DNA of 64,000 bases from Carya illinoinensis (GCF_018687715.1 NC_056752.1:42444501-42508500); one strand, 5' to 3'. Shown: positions 42,801 to 57,206, counted from the first letter of the stretch. Notes: generated by a model not told the origin, from the letters alone. Numbers and translations: made by a program.

Positions 42801-44336
42801 ATGACTTTGGCTTGTATACGTACAAGGATTGTGATTCTTACCACTATGGTGTCTACTGCTTGGTTAGGTTCCATGGTACTAAGTTAGCTGAGATGCCGTT
42901 TATTGGAACTCGTCATATATATAGGCGTCAAGGGATGTGCCGCCGGCTTTTTGCTGCTATTGAATCAGTAAGCTACAAGAACCATGCCCTTGATGACTTC
43001 TCTAGCATGGACAAGAGATTGAAAATATTGCATCTTTGTTTACATTTTACTTGTTTGCTTTTCACGTATGCTACCGACTTCATCCTGTTTCTCTTCCATT
43101 TGAAGGCTCTCTGCGCTCTCAAGGTTGAGAAACTGATCATTCCTGCAATTGCTGAACTCATGCATACATGGACCATGGTTTTTGGTTTCACTCCTCTCGA
43201 GGAATCACTTAAGCAAGAAATGAGATCAATGAATATGTTGGTCTTCCCTGGTACGGATATGTTACAGAAGCTACTACTGGAGCAAGAGAACATCGAAGGG
43301 AATGTGACTACCAGCACGGGTACTAGCTGTGGTGTTTGTAGCCTTTCCCTTAACCTTAGATTTATGGCCTATTGTTTGAGTCTGTATTTGTTTCTTTCCA
43401 ATAGGTGCAAAGCAAAAGGAGTGCAAAGGCAAACATTCTACTAAGCATGAGGTGGAAACTAAATCTGATATGGGACATGATTCTCATCGGTGTAACGGTG
43501 CTGCTTCAGATCATGCTAAGTTGATAACTGATGAAAATGCAGCCACGGGTAGTAAATCTGATAAGGATTTCTCAGCTGGGCATGATCCTCATGGGTGTGA
43601 TGATGCTGCTCTGTGTCATGCTAATGAGATAACTGATCAAGTGGTAGCTTTGGATAATAAATCTGATTTGAATTTCTCAGCTGATCCTTGTAAGTGTGAT
43701 GATGCTTGTCATCATGCTAATGAACAAACTGATGAAATTACAGCCACCGACAATAAATCTGAGATGGATTCCACCGCTGGGCATGCTCCAGAGGGATGTG
43801 ATGATGGTAGTTTGCCATTTGCCAATGAGATAACTAATGATGTTGCAGCTGCAGATTCAAATTCTTTAGATGCTTCTTATGATGTTACAATCCCTGTTTC
43901 AGCCCAGGCGACTACATGTCGTAACTCTCATTCTGAGGACAAGTTATCTCAATCTGCATCTGGCACAAAATGTATGACCTCCTCTAATATGATTCATGAT
44001 TCACTTGAGCTGGAAAATAAACCCGAAATAAATTGCCCTGTTGTAGATAATGCTGAGTCTTTGAAACAGAGTGAGATGGATGAAGCCCATGAAGTAAACA
44101 TTAGCATCTGTCTTGAGCCTGTTCTTACTTCGGGGGGAATTTCTGCAGAGAACACCACCGAGTTGATTATTGGAAATCTAGATGTCTCTGATTCTTCTCA
44201 AAATGGTCCTGCTGAGGGTTCCTTGCAATTTAAATCTGATTCAAATCTTCAAGTTGCATATGAGAGAGAAAGCAGATTACATCCATTTGATGACAATTCT
44301 GTGACTGATGCACTTGAAGGAAAGACTTATTTATGA
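37075..44336 (+). CDS. PHD-finger/GNAT acyltransferase-like protein, IDM1 type
   Basis: Exons by eye: 37075-39315, 40383-40515, 40622-40710, 41325-41563, 42539-42625, 42868-42967, 43106-43319 and 43405-44336. All phases agree; total 1344 residues. In order: a basic low-complexity N-terminus; a conserved block near 391-440 ('[20 protein letters not shown]'); a Jas/TPL-binding-like region at about 611-690 ('[11 protein letters not shown]', '[21 protein letters not shown]'); a PHD finger from Cys720 ('[20 protein letters not shown]') across the exon 1/2 junction to '[13 protein letters not shown]'; and a GNAT fold with the acetyl-CoA loop '[10 protein letters not shown]' near 950. The layout is that of Arabidopsis IDM1 and of the At1g05380/At4g14920 group, nuclear chromatin regulators (IDM1 is a histone H3 acetyltransferase in active DNA demethylation). 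I place it nearer At1g05380 than IDM1 itself. The last exon adds a long acidic tail with four degenerate repeats. Catalytic activity is inferred only. Confidence 0.9.
39767..39985 (-). mobile_element. LINE 3' tail fragment behind a T-run and G-run, intron 1 of the PHD/GNAT gene
   Basis: A run of about 17 T is followed directly by a run of more than 25 G, then by sequence that on the minus strand reads 'ggctatgcctaattacttgt' and 'aataaaaatttatc', the common L1 3' end. Further G-rich sequence sits at about 39970-40010. The T-run would be the tail of an inverted insertion; the G-run is not explained by that. Confidence 0.55.
41145..41197 (+). mobile_element. Minimal LINE insertion (19 nt) with 17-bp TSD
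   Basis: AGAAATACATCAATTTT stands at 41145-41161 and again, identically, at 41181-41197. Between them are only 19 nt, TACTTAT plus an A-run, which is the 3' terminus of the local LINE family. This is an almost total 5' truncation, in intron 3 of the PHD/GNAT gene. Confidence 0.75.
41985..42366. repeat. GC-rich insertion-like island in intron 4 of the PHD/GNAT gene
   Basis: A GC-rich block ('ggtcttccctccactgcgtgtggcag', 'ggcagatccacccctccagcac', 'ggggggggagatctccccc') sits in otherwise AT-rich intron. Minus-strand frames across it (42543-41986, 42358-42116) have no family. It looks like a transposed segment of unknown type; no clear termini. Confidence 0.35.
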
Positions 44337-44983
44337 CCATGATATCTGTAAGTTTCTGACTAACTATTGTGCATTGCAAGATTAAGGTCTCAATCAGAAG
44401 GTTTGGATATTTGCGACTTGATGCAAGTGATGTGGTTTCATGTGCACGTGAAGTCAATGGTGAAGTTGCTACTACAAAGCATGAATTTTGGAAGTTGGAG
44501 CTGTACATCTGAAATGTTCCGAGTGTGTGATATGATGTACCCATTCTGCTTCACGGTGTATATATCTGAATCTGCTGGTGCAAGTTTGAAGTTTCTCTCC
44601 ATGCCGTTTATCATAGTAGCAGTTCGCTATTTCTAATGTCATTACATCACATGACATGAGTGGTATAATATTTGAGTAGATCTTCCTTCCTGGTTATTGG
44701 TACCTTTGTTCCCAGTGCAGGCATTATGTTCATAATAATATGGGTAAAGCCACAATTTGCTTCCCCCTCGTCCGCTCCTTTGTGGGAGCAACAAGACATG
44801 ATGCTCTGAGTGGTACTTCAGAAACCTCTCTGACAGCCAACTTGTAAATGTTCAATTTGTGGTTAATGTTGTGATCTGAAATGAAAAAGGCTTTACTATT
44901 GGAATTTTCTTTGAGGCACGTAGTGAAGAGGATTTAATGCACAATATTCAATATTCTTTAGATCTGTAGTGTCATTGGACGTT

Positions 44984-44991
<8 letters not shown>

Positions 44992-45049
<58 letters not shown>
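44992..45049. repeat. (CT)n(AT)n compound microsatellite
   Basis: About 20 CT units run straight into about 8 AT units, then a short AC tract. Confidence 0.9.
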
Positions 45050-45596
45050 CACACACCTTATTTTATTACTTGTTACGCAATTGCCGTTATCTCAAACCTA
45101 TATTCTAATTTCTGTTAGCATTTTTGTTATTTGTAAGTAAATAGAGGTTTCATTATTCATTTTCTGAATGGCCGTAACCGTTGCAACTATCCTGAATGGA
45201 ACATATCAATATATCCTTATGAAGTACCCCGCAGTGTTTGGAGGAAGGAAAAATGATTGTGTGACAAATTCTGTGTAGGTCTTCTGAAAAATCAATGAGA
45301 TTCACATAAAAAAAGGGTTTTACCTACTTTCATAAGATCGGTAAGACTTGGACACCAAAACCTGTATGCAAGATTACCTAAACCTAAATTCGTATGTAAT
45401 ATTATTCTAAAAATGATTAAATTGAGTAGTAAAATGATCAAAATTCTAGAATTAGGAGGTGGCTTTAAATTGGGTTCAACCTTCATTTGAATTAGGATGT
45501 TTAATGTTGATTATTAAAAAAGAATTGAATGATAGATCAATGATTCAATGAAGTGAAGTGCCATGATCAATCTTGGAAGTACAATGGGTTATTTTT

Positions 45597-45790
45597 ACTA
45601 TTCCTCTCAACCCATCTCATTTCATCTAATTTAATTATTACAATTTTTTAAACTTCTCACAAAAATAAAATAAACAATTCAACTTTTTAAATTTTTAAAA
45701 TAAAAATAATATTAAAAATATATTTTAATAATATTTTATTTAACTTTTAACTTTAATATTAACTCATCTTATCTAAAAAAACAAACTAGC
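45597..45790 (+). repeat. AT-rich MITE-like repeat, copy 5
   Basis: The clearest full copy: it begins 'actattcctctcaacccatctcatttcatctaat' in outline, passes through 'attacaattttttaaacttctcac', 'caattcaactttttaaattt' and 'aatattttatttaactttt', and ends 'ctcatcttatct...caaac'. No coding sequence. Confidence 0.55.
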
Positions 45791-46061
45791 CTAAAGATTT
45801 TTGTTTGATAGAAAAATTTCCTTTTAAAAAAATAAGCAAACAAATGGTGTGTTTTTTTCACTGACGCCTTGTACGATTGATAATAGATACGGCATAGAAA
45901 AATTTTATATACCATATCATTATCTCATTTTTATTTCATTAAATAAGATATAATATATTTATTATAATTAAATAATTATTTATTATATATTTATTTATTA
46001 TTAAATAATAATAAATACATCATATTATATATAATAAAATACGAATAAGATGATGGTACTG

Positions 46062-46068
46062 TATATAG
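46062..46068 (+). promoter_or_regulatory. Candidate TATA box of HISN5
   Basis: TATATAG lies 80 bp before the HISN5 start codon, which would leave a leader of about 50 nt. Confidence 0.4.
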
Positions 46069-46147
46069 CATTGCCCTACGGCATATCAATCTCTCTCGAG
46101 TCCTCGACCACTGTTTGTTTCGTTCCACGCTTTCCGCTTTCTGAACA

Positions 46148-49100
46148 ATGGAGCTCGCTGCGCCTCCTCGTCTTGTATACTGTCCCAACTCATCTCTGCT
46201 GCCAAAACATAGTGTTAAGGTTTCTCAGAGACCACTCGCTTCCACTCCCACCTCTTTTGCTGAACACCCGTCTTTCTCTCTAAATAGTGGCCTACTCCTG
46301 AGGACGTCTCGGTACCCACACAGACTGGTTGCCCGCGCTGCGTCGGTCGCTGATAATGGCTCGACGATTACAGCTTCTCCTAGCGGCGCAGGTTAAAAAA
46401 AAATGACCCTAATTTTGCTTCTCTGGGTTGGTTTTTCCCTTAATTAGGCTCCTTCTTGTTTTTTTTTTTAATAGGTTGCCTTTTTGAATTCTTACTGTTT
46501 ATTTGTCAGGGGTTCGGATTTGTGAGGTCAAAAGGGTCACAAAGGAGACTAATGTAGCGGTCAAAATAAACTTGGATGGTTCGGGGGTTGCTGAAAATAA
46601 TACTGGGATTCCATTCCTTGATCATATGTTGGATGTTAGTGATTTCTCCTTCAAAAATTGCTTTAATTTTGTCAATTTATTAACTTTGTTGGTTTCTCAA
46701 TCTGGGTTTGGCTGCTTTTAGCTGTAGATCACAATTTCAGTATTTATTTTTACACGTTATTTTTCTTCCGAGTCGATTATGTAGCTCGGTTGGTAAGGTA
46801 TATGCCAATTACCTGGATCAGGAAAACACAATTAAAAGGACTTTCACTTGAGATGTATTCCTTTTTTTTTTTTGTGATTTTATTGTGCAATATTCGAGTA
46901 TGACGTGCTGTTTGATGATTGTATCTATTTGTTTTACATTAGCAACTTGCGTCGCATGGGCTGTTCGATGTGCATGTGAAGGCTACCGGGGACATCCACA
47001 TTGACGATCATCACACAAATGAAGATGTTGCTCTTGCCATTGGAACGGTACTGGAAAGAAATTTACACCTTATGGTTTCTCGTGGTGTGATGCAAAATTT
47101 GAGGCAGCCCCTAGTGTGCGTGCGTTTGTGTTTTATCTAGCATTTGAAAATAAAATATATGTTTATTTGATGGCATTCAAAGAGGCCTATTTGTTTCCAT
47201 AATTTTAGTCATTTAACCAATTTTACATCTAGTCTTATTATCGATTTGAATTAGTTTTGCTTATGTATTAATGCTTAGCTGAGAATGTCACATAAACGTA
47301 ATGGACTGGTCATTGTTGGTTAATTCTACTTGGTCTGCAGGCTTTTTTGCAGGCACTTGGGGATAGGAGAGGAATAAATCGTTTTGGTGACTTCTCCGCT
47401 CCTCTTGATGAAGCACTAGTACATGTTGTGCTGGTAGGTTCAGCTCAATCTTTCATATAAAGTAATTAGATATTGGGTTTTTTTGTACTGAAAAACTTCA
47501 CCGATGTTAAGGCCTTGGTGTTGGTATGTGAAATAATTGCTTACTTTAGGACATTGTCTGTTCAGGATTTATCAGGCCGACCACATTTAGGTTATGATCT
47601 GCAAATACCTACTCAGAGAGTTGGAGCATATGACACTCAGGTAGGACTTTTAAAAAAAAAATACTTGCACACCAAAATTTTTTATGCCTCCTTTTTCTTA
47701 TTCATCTCTATAGCAGTGGTAGAACTCCCTGCTGAGAGATATTGACAATATCGACATGATGTGACATCATGTGCACCTTTGGAGATTTTCTTCAATTTTA
47801 TGTAGTTTAGCTATTGTTCTTTCACCTTAATCTTAAAAACTGTTACTTGAGGAGATAATTTGTTTTGAATTTTTTTTATTTGTAGTTGGTGGAGCACTTT
47901 TTCCAGTCACTGGTGAATACTTCTGGCATGACACTTCACATACGCCAGGTAAAAATACTCAGAACTTCTTAACTTTGTTATCTCGTATAAAATATCCACC
48001 TGAACGCGACAAGAAGCTATCAGTGTTAAATTGTCCAACTATGCTTGATTGTTTAGATTCTTTGAACAAAAACATGAAGTTTACTGGAAATGCCATTTTC
48101 TTGCACTTTTTATTTGGCTGACTGTATATATAAAATATCCACCTGAACGCGACAAGAAGCTATCAGTGTTAAATTGTCCAACTATGCTTGATTGTTTAGA
48201 TTCTTTGAACAAAAACATGAAGTTTACTGGAAATGCCATTTTCTTGCACTTTTTATTTGGCTGACTGTATATTCTTATTTAATTTCTTATGCAAGTAGGT
48301 GTTTAAATTTTATTTTGAGGTTTTTATCTTTTCTATTTTTTACAACTCAATTTTGTACTTGTGAAAAAAAGAAACCATATAGAGAAGCTCTGCCAAAAAA
48401 TAAACAAACAAACAAATGAAGGAAAGAAAGAGAAAACGAGTAATGGAAAGCAGCTCCAGAGTTCACAACATATAAGAATATGAAAATCGGCAACAACCAT
48501 GTTGATCTTTTCATTCCAGTTTTATATTTTGAACAGTATGTTGATTTCGGTTGACAACAGCTTGCTGGAAGAAATTCGCACCATATAATTGAAGCAACCT
48601 TCAAAGCTTTTGCAAGAGCTCTTCGACAAGCAACAGAATATGACCTACGTCGCCATGGGACTGTTCCAAGGTTTGTTATTGTCTCATTAAATTTAAATAC
48701 ACAACATTATTGCCAGTGGTCTTTGAACGAAGTAGAATCTAACACACCCCCCCCCCCCCCCCCCCCCCCCAAAAAAAAATATAGGGTGAGGTTACAGGTT
48801 CAATCCATTGACTCCCAAGATTCTACTCTATTTTTTTATACATATTTTTTTATTTCTTGATGTCAGAGCTAGTTGCTTACTCTAAAGACATTTCCTTGGT
48901 TCATCGCATTCGGGATGTTACTTCCAAATATTCTTTACTATTATCTAAATCCTCCACAATACTTCTTAAGGTGGGGGGTTCTTGGAAGTTTCTGACCTTT
49001 TGCTTCATTGTATCTGTGTAAGAAACTCATTAAGAATTGTGTGAAACTTTAGTCATTTTCAGTTTTATTACTGATCTACAGTCATACTACTGCCATGAAT

Positions 49101-49227
49101 CCTTTTGTATGGTGTGGTGAATTCTTTGGAAATTTGTACTCTTAATCTAGGTATTGAATATTAACCCACTCTAAATACATCTTGCATTTGGTTGTGCAGT
49201 TCAAAAGGCGTGCTCTCACGTTCATGA
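46148..49227 (+). CDS. HISN5: Imidazoleglycerol-phosphate dehydratase, plastid
   Basis: Exons by eye: 46148-46391, 46510-46634, 46943-47047, 47341-47433, 47566-47640, 47886-47948, 48561-48670 and 49200-49227. They join to 280 residues. The enzyme (EC 4.2.1.19) removes water from imidazoleglycerol phosphate to give imidazoleacetol phosphate in histidine synthesis. Residues 1 to about 80 are Ser/Arg/Leu/Ala-rich with few acids, as in a chloroplast transit peptide. The mature enzyme starts at '[15 protein letters not shown]'. The two metal-binding clusters that hold the dimanganese centre are present: 'HHTNED' at 146-151 and 'SHHIIE' at 241-246. '[16 protein letters not shown]' spans the exon 2/3 junction and '[12 protein letters not shown]' opens exon 5. 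The C-terminus 'SSKGVLSRS' is encoded by a last exon of 28 nt including the stop. All junction phases agree. Intron 6 carries a tandem duplication. Confidence 0.95.
47986..48271. repeat. Perfect 143-bp tandem duplication in HISN5 intron 6
   Basis: 47986-48128 is repeated at 48129-48271 with no difference I can see. The identity points to a recent event, or to a sequencing or assembly duplication. It lies wholly inside the intron, and the splice sites at 47949 and 48560 are untouched. Confidence 0.9.
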
Positions 49228-50051
49228 TTTTTCATTATGATCATGCTAAAGGTGGATAATCTAGCCTTAATTTGGTGGTAATTTTGATCCAATATCCTCA
49301 CTACCCCCAAGCACTGGTATAATCAGGTCAATGATCCCACATATATTGCATTTATTGATCATCGGTTGAAGCTCTGCCAAGTTGAGACAAAACAATACAT
49401 ACCTGGGTTACTACTGCTCGAGCGATGTGAATTGGAAATTATCAAGGGCTGAACGTTGATTTGTTGTATACCTAGCAGTGTATTGAATCTATTGATCAAC
49501 AATAGTTGGCCACTCAGTTTAGTGTCATCAGTATGTTATTGAGACCAGTCGATCATTGAGGTCTTTGCAGATTTATCAATGTACATTCAATTTAGGGTGG
49601 TTTTGCTCCTGCCACTCACATTAAGCTTCCGCAGCCTCTATTCTACGGCTCTTGTTCTATCTAAGTATAAGATCATTTTAGGATTTTATGACGAACGACG
49701 AACGTCCCATTATTAATAGTTTGGAAATGACTGTACAACCATGTGTGCTAGCTTTCATGCGATGAGGTTACTACTCTCTGGCTCCAACATGTTGATGAAC
49801 TCTTCCTGTTCATTTTCTAGTTGCCAAGTCTCCCGTGGTTGCCATGTCGATGCTTGTATATGAATTTGCTGCTTCCCGAGAATATATTGAAAATAAAGAA
49901 ATCCCCAACAACTTCCAGGTAGCAAGCGCGCATAATTTTGATTGAACATCGAATAAAAATACATAAAAAGGTAGCAGTCTGAATCCCAATCCAGGACTTG
50001 ATGGGTTAAGCTTGATTTACTAGATGTACATCTTGTTACATATTGCTCGTG
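49228..50051. other. Spacer between convergent HISN5 and PSB27-H2
   Basis: The 3' UTRs of the two convergent genes must lie here. A minus-strand frame at 49964-49755 contains 'PRETWQLENEQEEFINMLEPE', slightly reminiscent of Gypsy integrase C-termini, but too short to call. Nothing else is visible. Confidence 0.4.
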
Positions 50052-51227
50052 TTACAAAAACCCTTCGGCTGTGTTCAGGTCATCCAATACCTCTGACTTA
50101 ACCTCTTCTGGCAGTGGGGCAGATGGGCCTGCCTTCGAGTAGAAGCTGGCTAATGACCTAATTGCTTTCTCTAGCACAACATATGATTCCTACAGGTGAA
50201 TCCACAGCATTGAAATTCGTTAGGAATCATCCAACTAAAACATAAAAGACATCCTTGTGCATTCCGAGTCCTACAAGTTATTTCAGAAGTACCTCTTGAG
50301 CCACAGTTTGTTGTCCCCTCCAACTGCTCAAATACTCTCGGATTGATTCCTTTGCTGCATCTGCAGTGCGTCTGAACTTAGCGATATCCTGGGGGTTTTC
50401 CTTTAAGGATTCGCGCAGTGTCTTCACAACCTCTCTCGCTGATTTCAAGTATGCCTTTGGTAACACTTTACCGGACTTGGTCTTTTCATTAGGATCAAAC
50501 AATGATTTGAGGGCACCAGTAATCCCCGCATCCTCTTCCTCTTGGCCATTTGACTTATCTTCAGCCCAAACAACTGATGGTATCAAGCCATAGTTTATGG
50601 TCAGAGTGCTAAGGAATGATGCACCAGTACACACTATGATATGCCGGCGACTTGAAGGAGTTGGTTGAGGGGATAGCACACGATGACACCTTAGTTTTGT
50701 TTTACCTGTTATTTTAAAGAAAAGAGTCAAGAAAGAAACAAGGCAATGAGTGCTCAACATGCAAAACAGTGCAGGCTGAGGCACCAGTCTACACAATGAA
50801 TTTCATGAACTAAGATACAAGATAGGAAGAATGACTGACATGCAATGCAGGTATATAGTTTATCAGTGAAGAAACTGTTGCAGTCTACATTTTAAGAAAT
50901 GCAATCCGGGAATCATCTTCTTCTACAACATCTGTCCTTTTAGCTGTGACTAAATTCGAAGGTTGGAAATGCAGGAAGAATAATTCTAGAATGAATAAGA
51001 GTAAATACTACATCTTCTCAAGCTCACCATTCAGCTTGAATAGTTGTCAATGAAGGGCAGAGAACCGAGCCCACTTCATTCAAGCCGCTCACCGCATGAA
51101 TTGCAGAAAAAGAACAGACATAGATATCTTGTTACTTACACTCATTGTCAGGTTTCCAGATATTCTCCATTCTTTTGGAGATTATGGTAGGGCTGGGGCA
51201 AGTCTTTGCTGCAAGAAAAGCTTCCAT
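50052..51227 (-). CDS. LPA19: Photosystem II D1 precursor processing protein PSB27-H2 (LPA19)
   Basis: Minus-strand exons by eye: 51227-51140, 50705-50293 and 50189-50052, joining to 212 residues. The Arabidopsis relative, LPA19, is a thylakoid-lumen protein that assists C-terminal processing of the D1 precursor during photosystem II assembly. The N-terminus is Ser/Arg/Lys-rich. A twin-arginine 'SRRHIIVCTGASFLSTL' near residues 48-64 is followed by a hydrophobic stretch and 'VVWAED', a fitting lumen-targeting signal and cleavage region. The mature Psb27-like four-helix domain includes 'SLFDPNEKTKSGKVLPKAYL', 'SIREYLSSWRGQQTV' and 'LASFYSKAGPSAPLP', and ends 'DDLNTAEGFL'. The first donor is GTAAGT. 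An additional leader exon near 51565-51660 is likely, with GTGAGC as its donor. The gene converges on HISN5 and diverges from S18. Confidence 0.9.
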
Positions 51228-51660
51228 CTTTGTTCGCAAAAATCAACCAAGTTGAGTGTAGCAGCAACTGCTTGAATCGTGCAGCTACCCCATACTTGGA
51301 CTAATTCCACCTTTACCACCTAAACGCATACATATGTACGCATATATCAAGGTTGGAAATACCAAAAAAGGGAGTAAAATCAAGAATGCATTGAAGTTTT
51401 TACACACAGTAGAACAGAAAATCAGCACCCAATTTAGAGATTTTGAGAGGCGAGCAGTGAACTGCCAATACACATTTAGAGAAATAAATTGATGCAAAGT
51501 ATAAATAAATCAAGACAGAAAACAGTAAATAAGTTGGGGTTTCGGGAAATAGACTCCATGGCTCACCTGATAATGTCTGCGCTTTACAACATCGCTGCCT
51601 CAGCATCTCCTCCAAATGGGATGGATAATTGGATTTTATCCGCACGAAACTCGGAGTAAT

Positions 51661-54339
<2,679 letters not shown>

Positions 54340-56199
54340 GTTTGTTTCTTTCTTTTGGGGATGTCATGTTTTTGTTGCGAATTCTATTTTGCCCTTTTTT
54401 ATGTTTGTAGTTTTTTGGTGGATTTATGCAACACTGTCTAGCCGGCTTTCATACATACCTCTATTGAGGCTGTTTGATCTTGAGATTTTGCCATGTTACT
54501 GCATTAATCATTTATATAGTAGTTGAAGGTCACAATGACTTAGCCTTCTTAATTTTATACTGGTTTGTTTACCTTGATTAATGCGGTGGTGACTGGTTCT
54601 CAAGCTGCGATGCTGGTAACCTCCCAGCTCTTCTATTCCTCGGTGGCTCGCTGCACTGCCGGGCTTTGAACCAGGGAGATGCTCTAGCGTTTGGTATTCT
54701 ACTTGAGGATCGATGCCTTCATTGCAAATGCCAAACATTTTAAACCATCAAACCAGAGACTGGTTGAGAAGCTCAAAACCATCTCATGCATTCTTCCCAT
54801 TTTTCTCCTTTTGCTTTTGTATTAAGGTGGCAAGTTTTAGCATTTTAATGGGTTCTTCTCTTTTGGCAGTGGATTGTTGACTCTTAATCGAGATAGGTGA
54901 AACAATGAGCGGTGTTTTTTCTACCAATTTTTCACTAATGAACAATCAAACTAAGACTTTAGTTTTCGATCAACTTTTTTTTGGAAATTTAAAAAAGCCC
55001 CCCCAGATATTCGACCAGGAGGCCGGAGAAAAGATGTTTTAGTTGTCCCCTGGATTTTGTATAGAAAATCTACCATCTGGAGAAATTGCAACTAAGGTTC
55101 TTGATAAGCCCGCTAATTGACATCACAAAGGCGCTACTGATAAGCCTGCACAAAGTTACAAGCTAACTGGGTCTTTCTTAAAACATTAGAAACCTGTAGG
55201 ATTTTTTGAGCATTTTCTAAGTAAGATATTTGGAGAGTGCATGTTTGGGAAATAAAAAGTTCTTATAATCTCATTTCTAAGAATCATCTAAATACAAAAT
55301 ATTTTTTAAATTTTAAATTTTAAATTTTTTATTTAATCATTATTTAAACACAAAAATCAATACAATTTTTACAAATTTCAAAACAAAATACAAAAATAAT
55401 GCAAATTTTACATACTTCAAAATAAAAATAACATTAAGAATTACATCCAAATAATTTCTTAATTTTATCTATTCACTTTTACAAATTTCAATATAATACT
55501 TGTTTTAAAATATATTTTTCTAACTTTTTATTTATTCTTTCTCAAAATTTAATAAAACATCTTTCACTCAAACCATTTCAAAATACTTTAAGCATCCAAA
55601 TATGCCGAAGAGTTTCTCAATATTTTGCTAGTTTCAATCAAACATTCTCACAATAATAAAATGTAAATATCAAAATCTTTTATTAAATTTTTATAATGAG
55701 AAATTATATTTACAGTCATAGAATGGATAAATATCATGTATTCTTTAAAAAAAATAAGTAAATATATAAAAATTAATTTTTTAATAATAGATCTTATTAT
55801 TTTTCAAAATGAGTGTAAGATACTTGTACAATTATGACTATATCTAATATTATTATTTTATAATAAATGTAATCAAAATAACATTTCAAAAATTTTAAAT
55901 CTCAAAATATTAGTTTCAGATTTTAGAATTTGGTATCTTATATAATCATTATAATTTTTTTAAAATTTTCACACAAAATATAATAAATAAATAATTTTTT
56001 TAAATTTAAAAATAAAATTATATTAAAAATTATAGTATATTTAATTTTTAGTTTTTATTTTATTTCATATCATCTATCCAAGATTCCAAACAAGGGCTGA
56101 ATGCGTCGGGCAACTTGAACTTGAGTCCTCTCCTCTTTGAAATTCTTTAAAAAGTAAATTATAGAAGTTATTTTGGAAATTCCAGTCATCCCTGTGAAA
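54340..56199. other. S18 3' UTR and AT-rich spacer
   Basis: The S18 3' UTR extends perhaps to 54530. A GC-richer stretch at 54580-54740 gives an accidental minus frame. The remainder is very AT-rich, with a MITE-like copy at 55885-56095. No gene seen. Confidence 0.5.
55885..56095 (+). repeat. AT-rich MITE-like repeat, copy 6
   Basis: It shows 'attataatttttttaaaattttcacacaaaatataataaa' in outline, an AT core and the end 'ttatttcatatcatctatccaagattccaaac'. Family order is kept, right end diverged. It lies just over 100 bp upstream of the TATA box of the XS-type gene. Confidence 0.5.
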
Positions 56200-56206
56200 T
56201 ATAAAA
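56200..56206 (+). promoter_or_regulatory. Candidate TATA box of the XS-type gene
   Basis: TATAAAA in 'gtgaaatataaaaagg' lies 96 bp before the start codon at 56296. Confidence 0.45.
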
Positions 56207-56295
56207 AGGACAAAGCCCTTTTGGTAGTCACTCTCTTCCTCTGCAAAACCGAACCCTGGTTCTTCAAGAAGTAATATCAGCAGGCGCTCTCTAGG

Positions 56296-57206
56296 ATGGC
56301 CGGAGGTAATCAGAACAAAAGCGCATCCCATAAGCCTTCTCCATCCTCAGCCTCCTCCTCTCAACGCAAGTCTCGCTGGGAATCCGATAACCCACCCTCC
56401 GACTCCTCCAAAAAATCCGCTGACCCCAAACACAGCAAACCCCCATCCAACCCCACTTCGAAACCCCCGAGCTCACCCCATCACAAAATCCCCACCGACC
56501 CAAGTCATTCTGGCCATGCTCCAATCCGCTCTCCGGGACCTCCATTTCCCTTTCCCGACCCCGCCGCTCTGGGCCCTCCGCCTCCCCCGGTCTACGGTTT
56601 CCACATGCTCGACCGGCGTACTATAGTTCTTGCCGACGGTACCGTCCGGTCCTACTTTGCCCTCCCGCTCGATTACCTAGATTTTACTCCGCCCCGGCCT
56701 CCCGCGGGAAGATTCTTGCCTATGGGCCCCGGTCCAAGGCCCGAACAGGGCGGGTTCGATAACCGTTTTCCAGCACCGGCGAGTCCCGGAGGGTTTAGTA
56801 GGCATCAGGATTATTGGAACTCGCTAGGGCTCGATGGGCGTGGGACCGCTGAGGGGTCGATGAAGAGGAAGTATAGAGAGGAGGATGAGAAGGATGAGTT
56901 CGCCAAGCACATACCGCAATTCGCGCAGTATGGGCACTCCAACGGTCTTCCGGTGGGTCACGGCGGTGACCGGGGCGAGTCTTTTGCTGGAACCAGTGGC
57001 CCGTTTGGCCGGGGCGATGAATATAGGGCATCGAAGTACATGAGGGTTGGTGGTAATACGGGTCTTAAGCACCTTGAAGTCGATCAGAACGCATTGAAGA
57101 AGGCGTTTCTCCAATTTGCGAAGTTAATTAATGAGAATGCGACTCAAAGGAAGAATTACTTGGAGGAAGGAAAGCATGGAAGGCTTCAATGCATTGCTTG
57201 TGGCAG
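56296..57206 (+). CDS. Probable XS-domain protein, first exon only (gene runs off the window)
   Basis: A 911-nt exon codes for 303 residues plus two bases. It starts 'MAGGNQNKSASHKPSPSSAS' with a basic 'SQRKSRWES' motif and has a long Ser/Pro-rich segment with a PPPPP run near 97-101. It continues with a folded-looking block 'FHMLDRRTIVLADGTVRSYF', a charged 'MKRKYREEDEKDEFAKH' and 'LKKAFLQFAKLINENATQRK', and ends 'HGRLQCIACGR' at a phase-2 donor (AG/GTCTGC). CIACGR is the first half of the C2H2 finger that precedes the XS domain in SGS3-like RNA-binding proteins such as, from memory, Arabidopsis At3g22430. No second half or XS domain was found to 64000, so intron 1 is at least 6.8 kb or the gene is broken. 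GC content is much above its surroundings. Confidence 0.75.

Larger units (their letters stand above)
44337..46061. other. 3' UTR and intergenic spacer before HISN5
   Basis: The probable 3' UTR of the PHD/GNAT gene runs to about 44900. A (CT)n-(AT)n tract is at 44992-45049 and a MITE-like repeat at 45597-45790. Short frames (44367-44636, 45292-45486) have no support. Confidence 0.5.

Noticed and set aside
42812..43444. 210-codon frame across the PHD/GNAT gene
   Set aside because: It reads through an intron between exons 6 and 7; only parts are coding, and the spliced model fits the GNAT family better.
46775..46810. tRNA-like 'tagctcggttgg' (box A-like) in HISN5 intron 2
   Set aside because: No box B, no cloverleaf and no target duplication; at most a decayed SINE head.
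49755..49964. Minus-strand 69-codon frame with weak integrase-like wording
   Set aside because: Too short and too vague for a family call; it lies in the 3' region between convergent genes.
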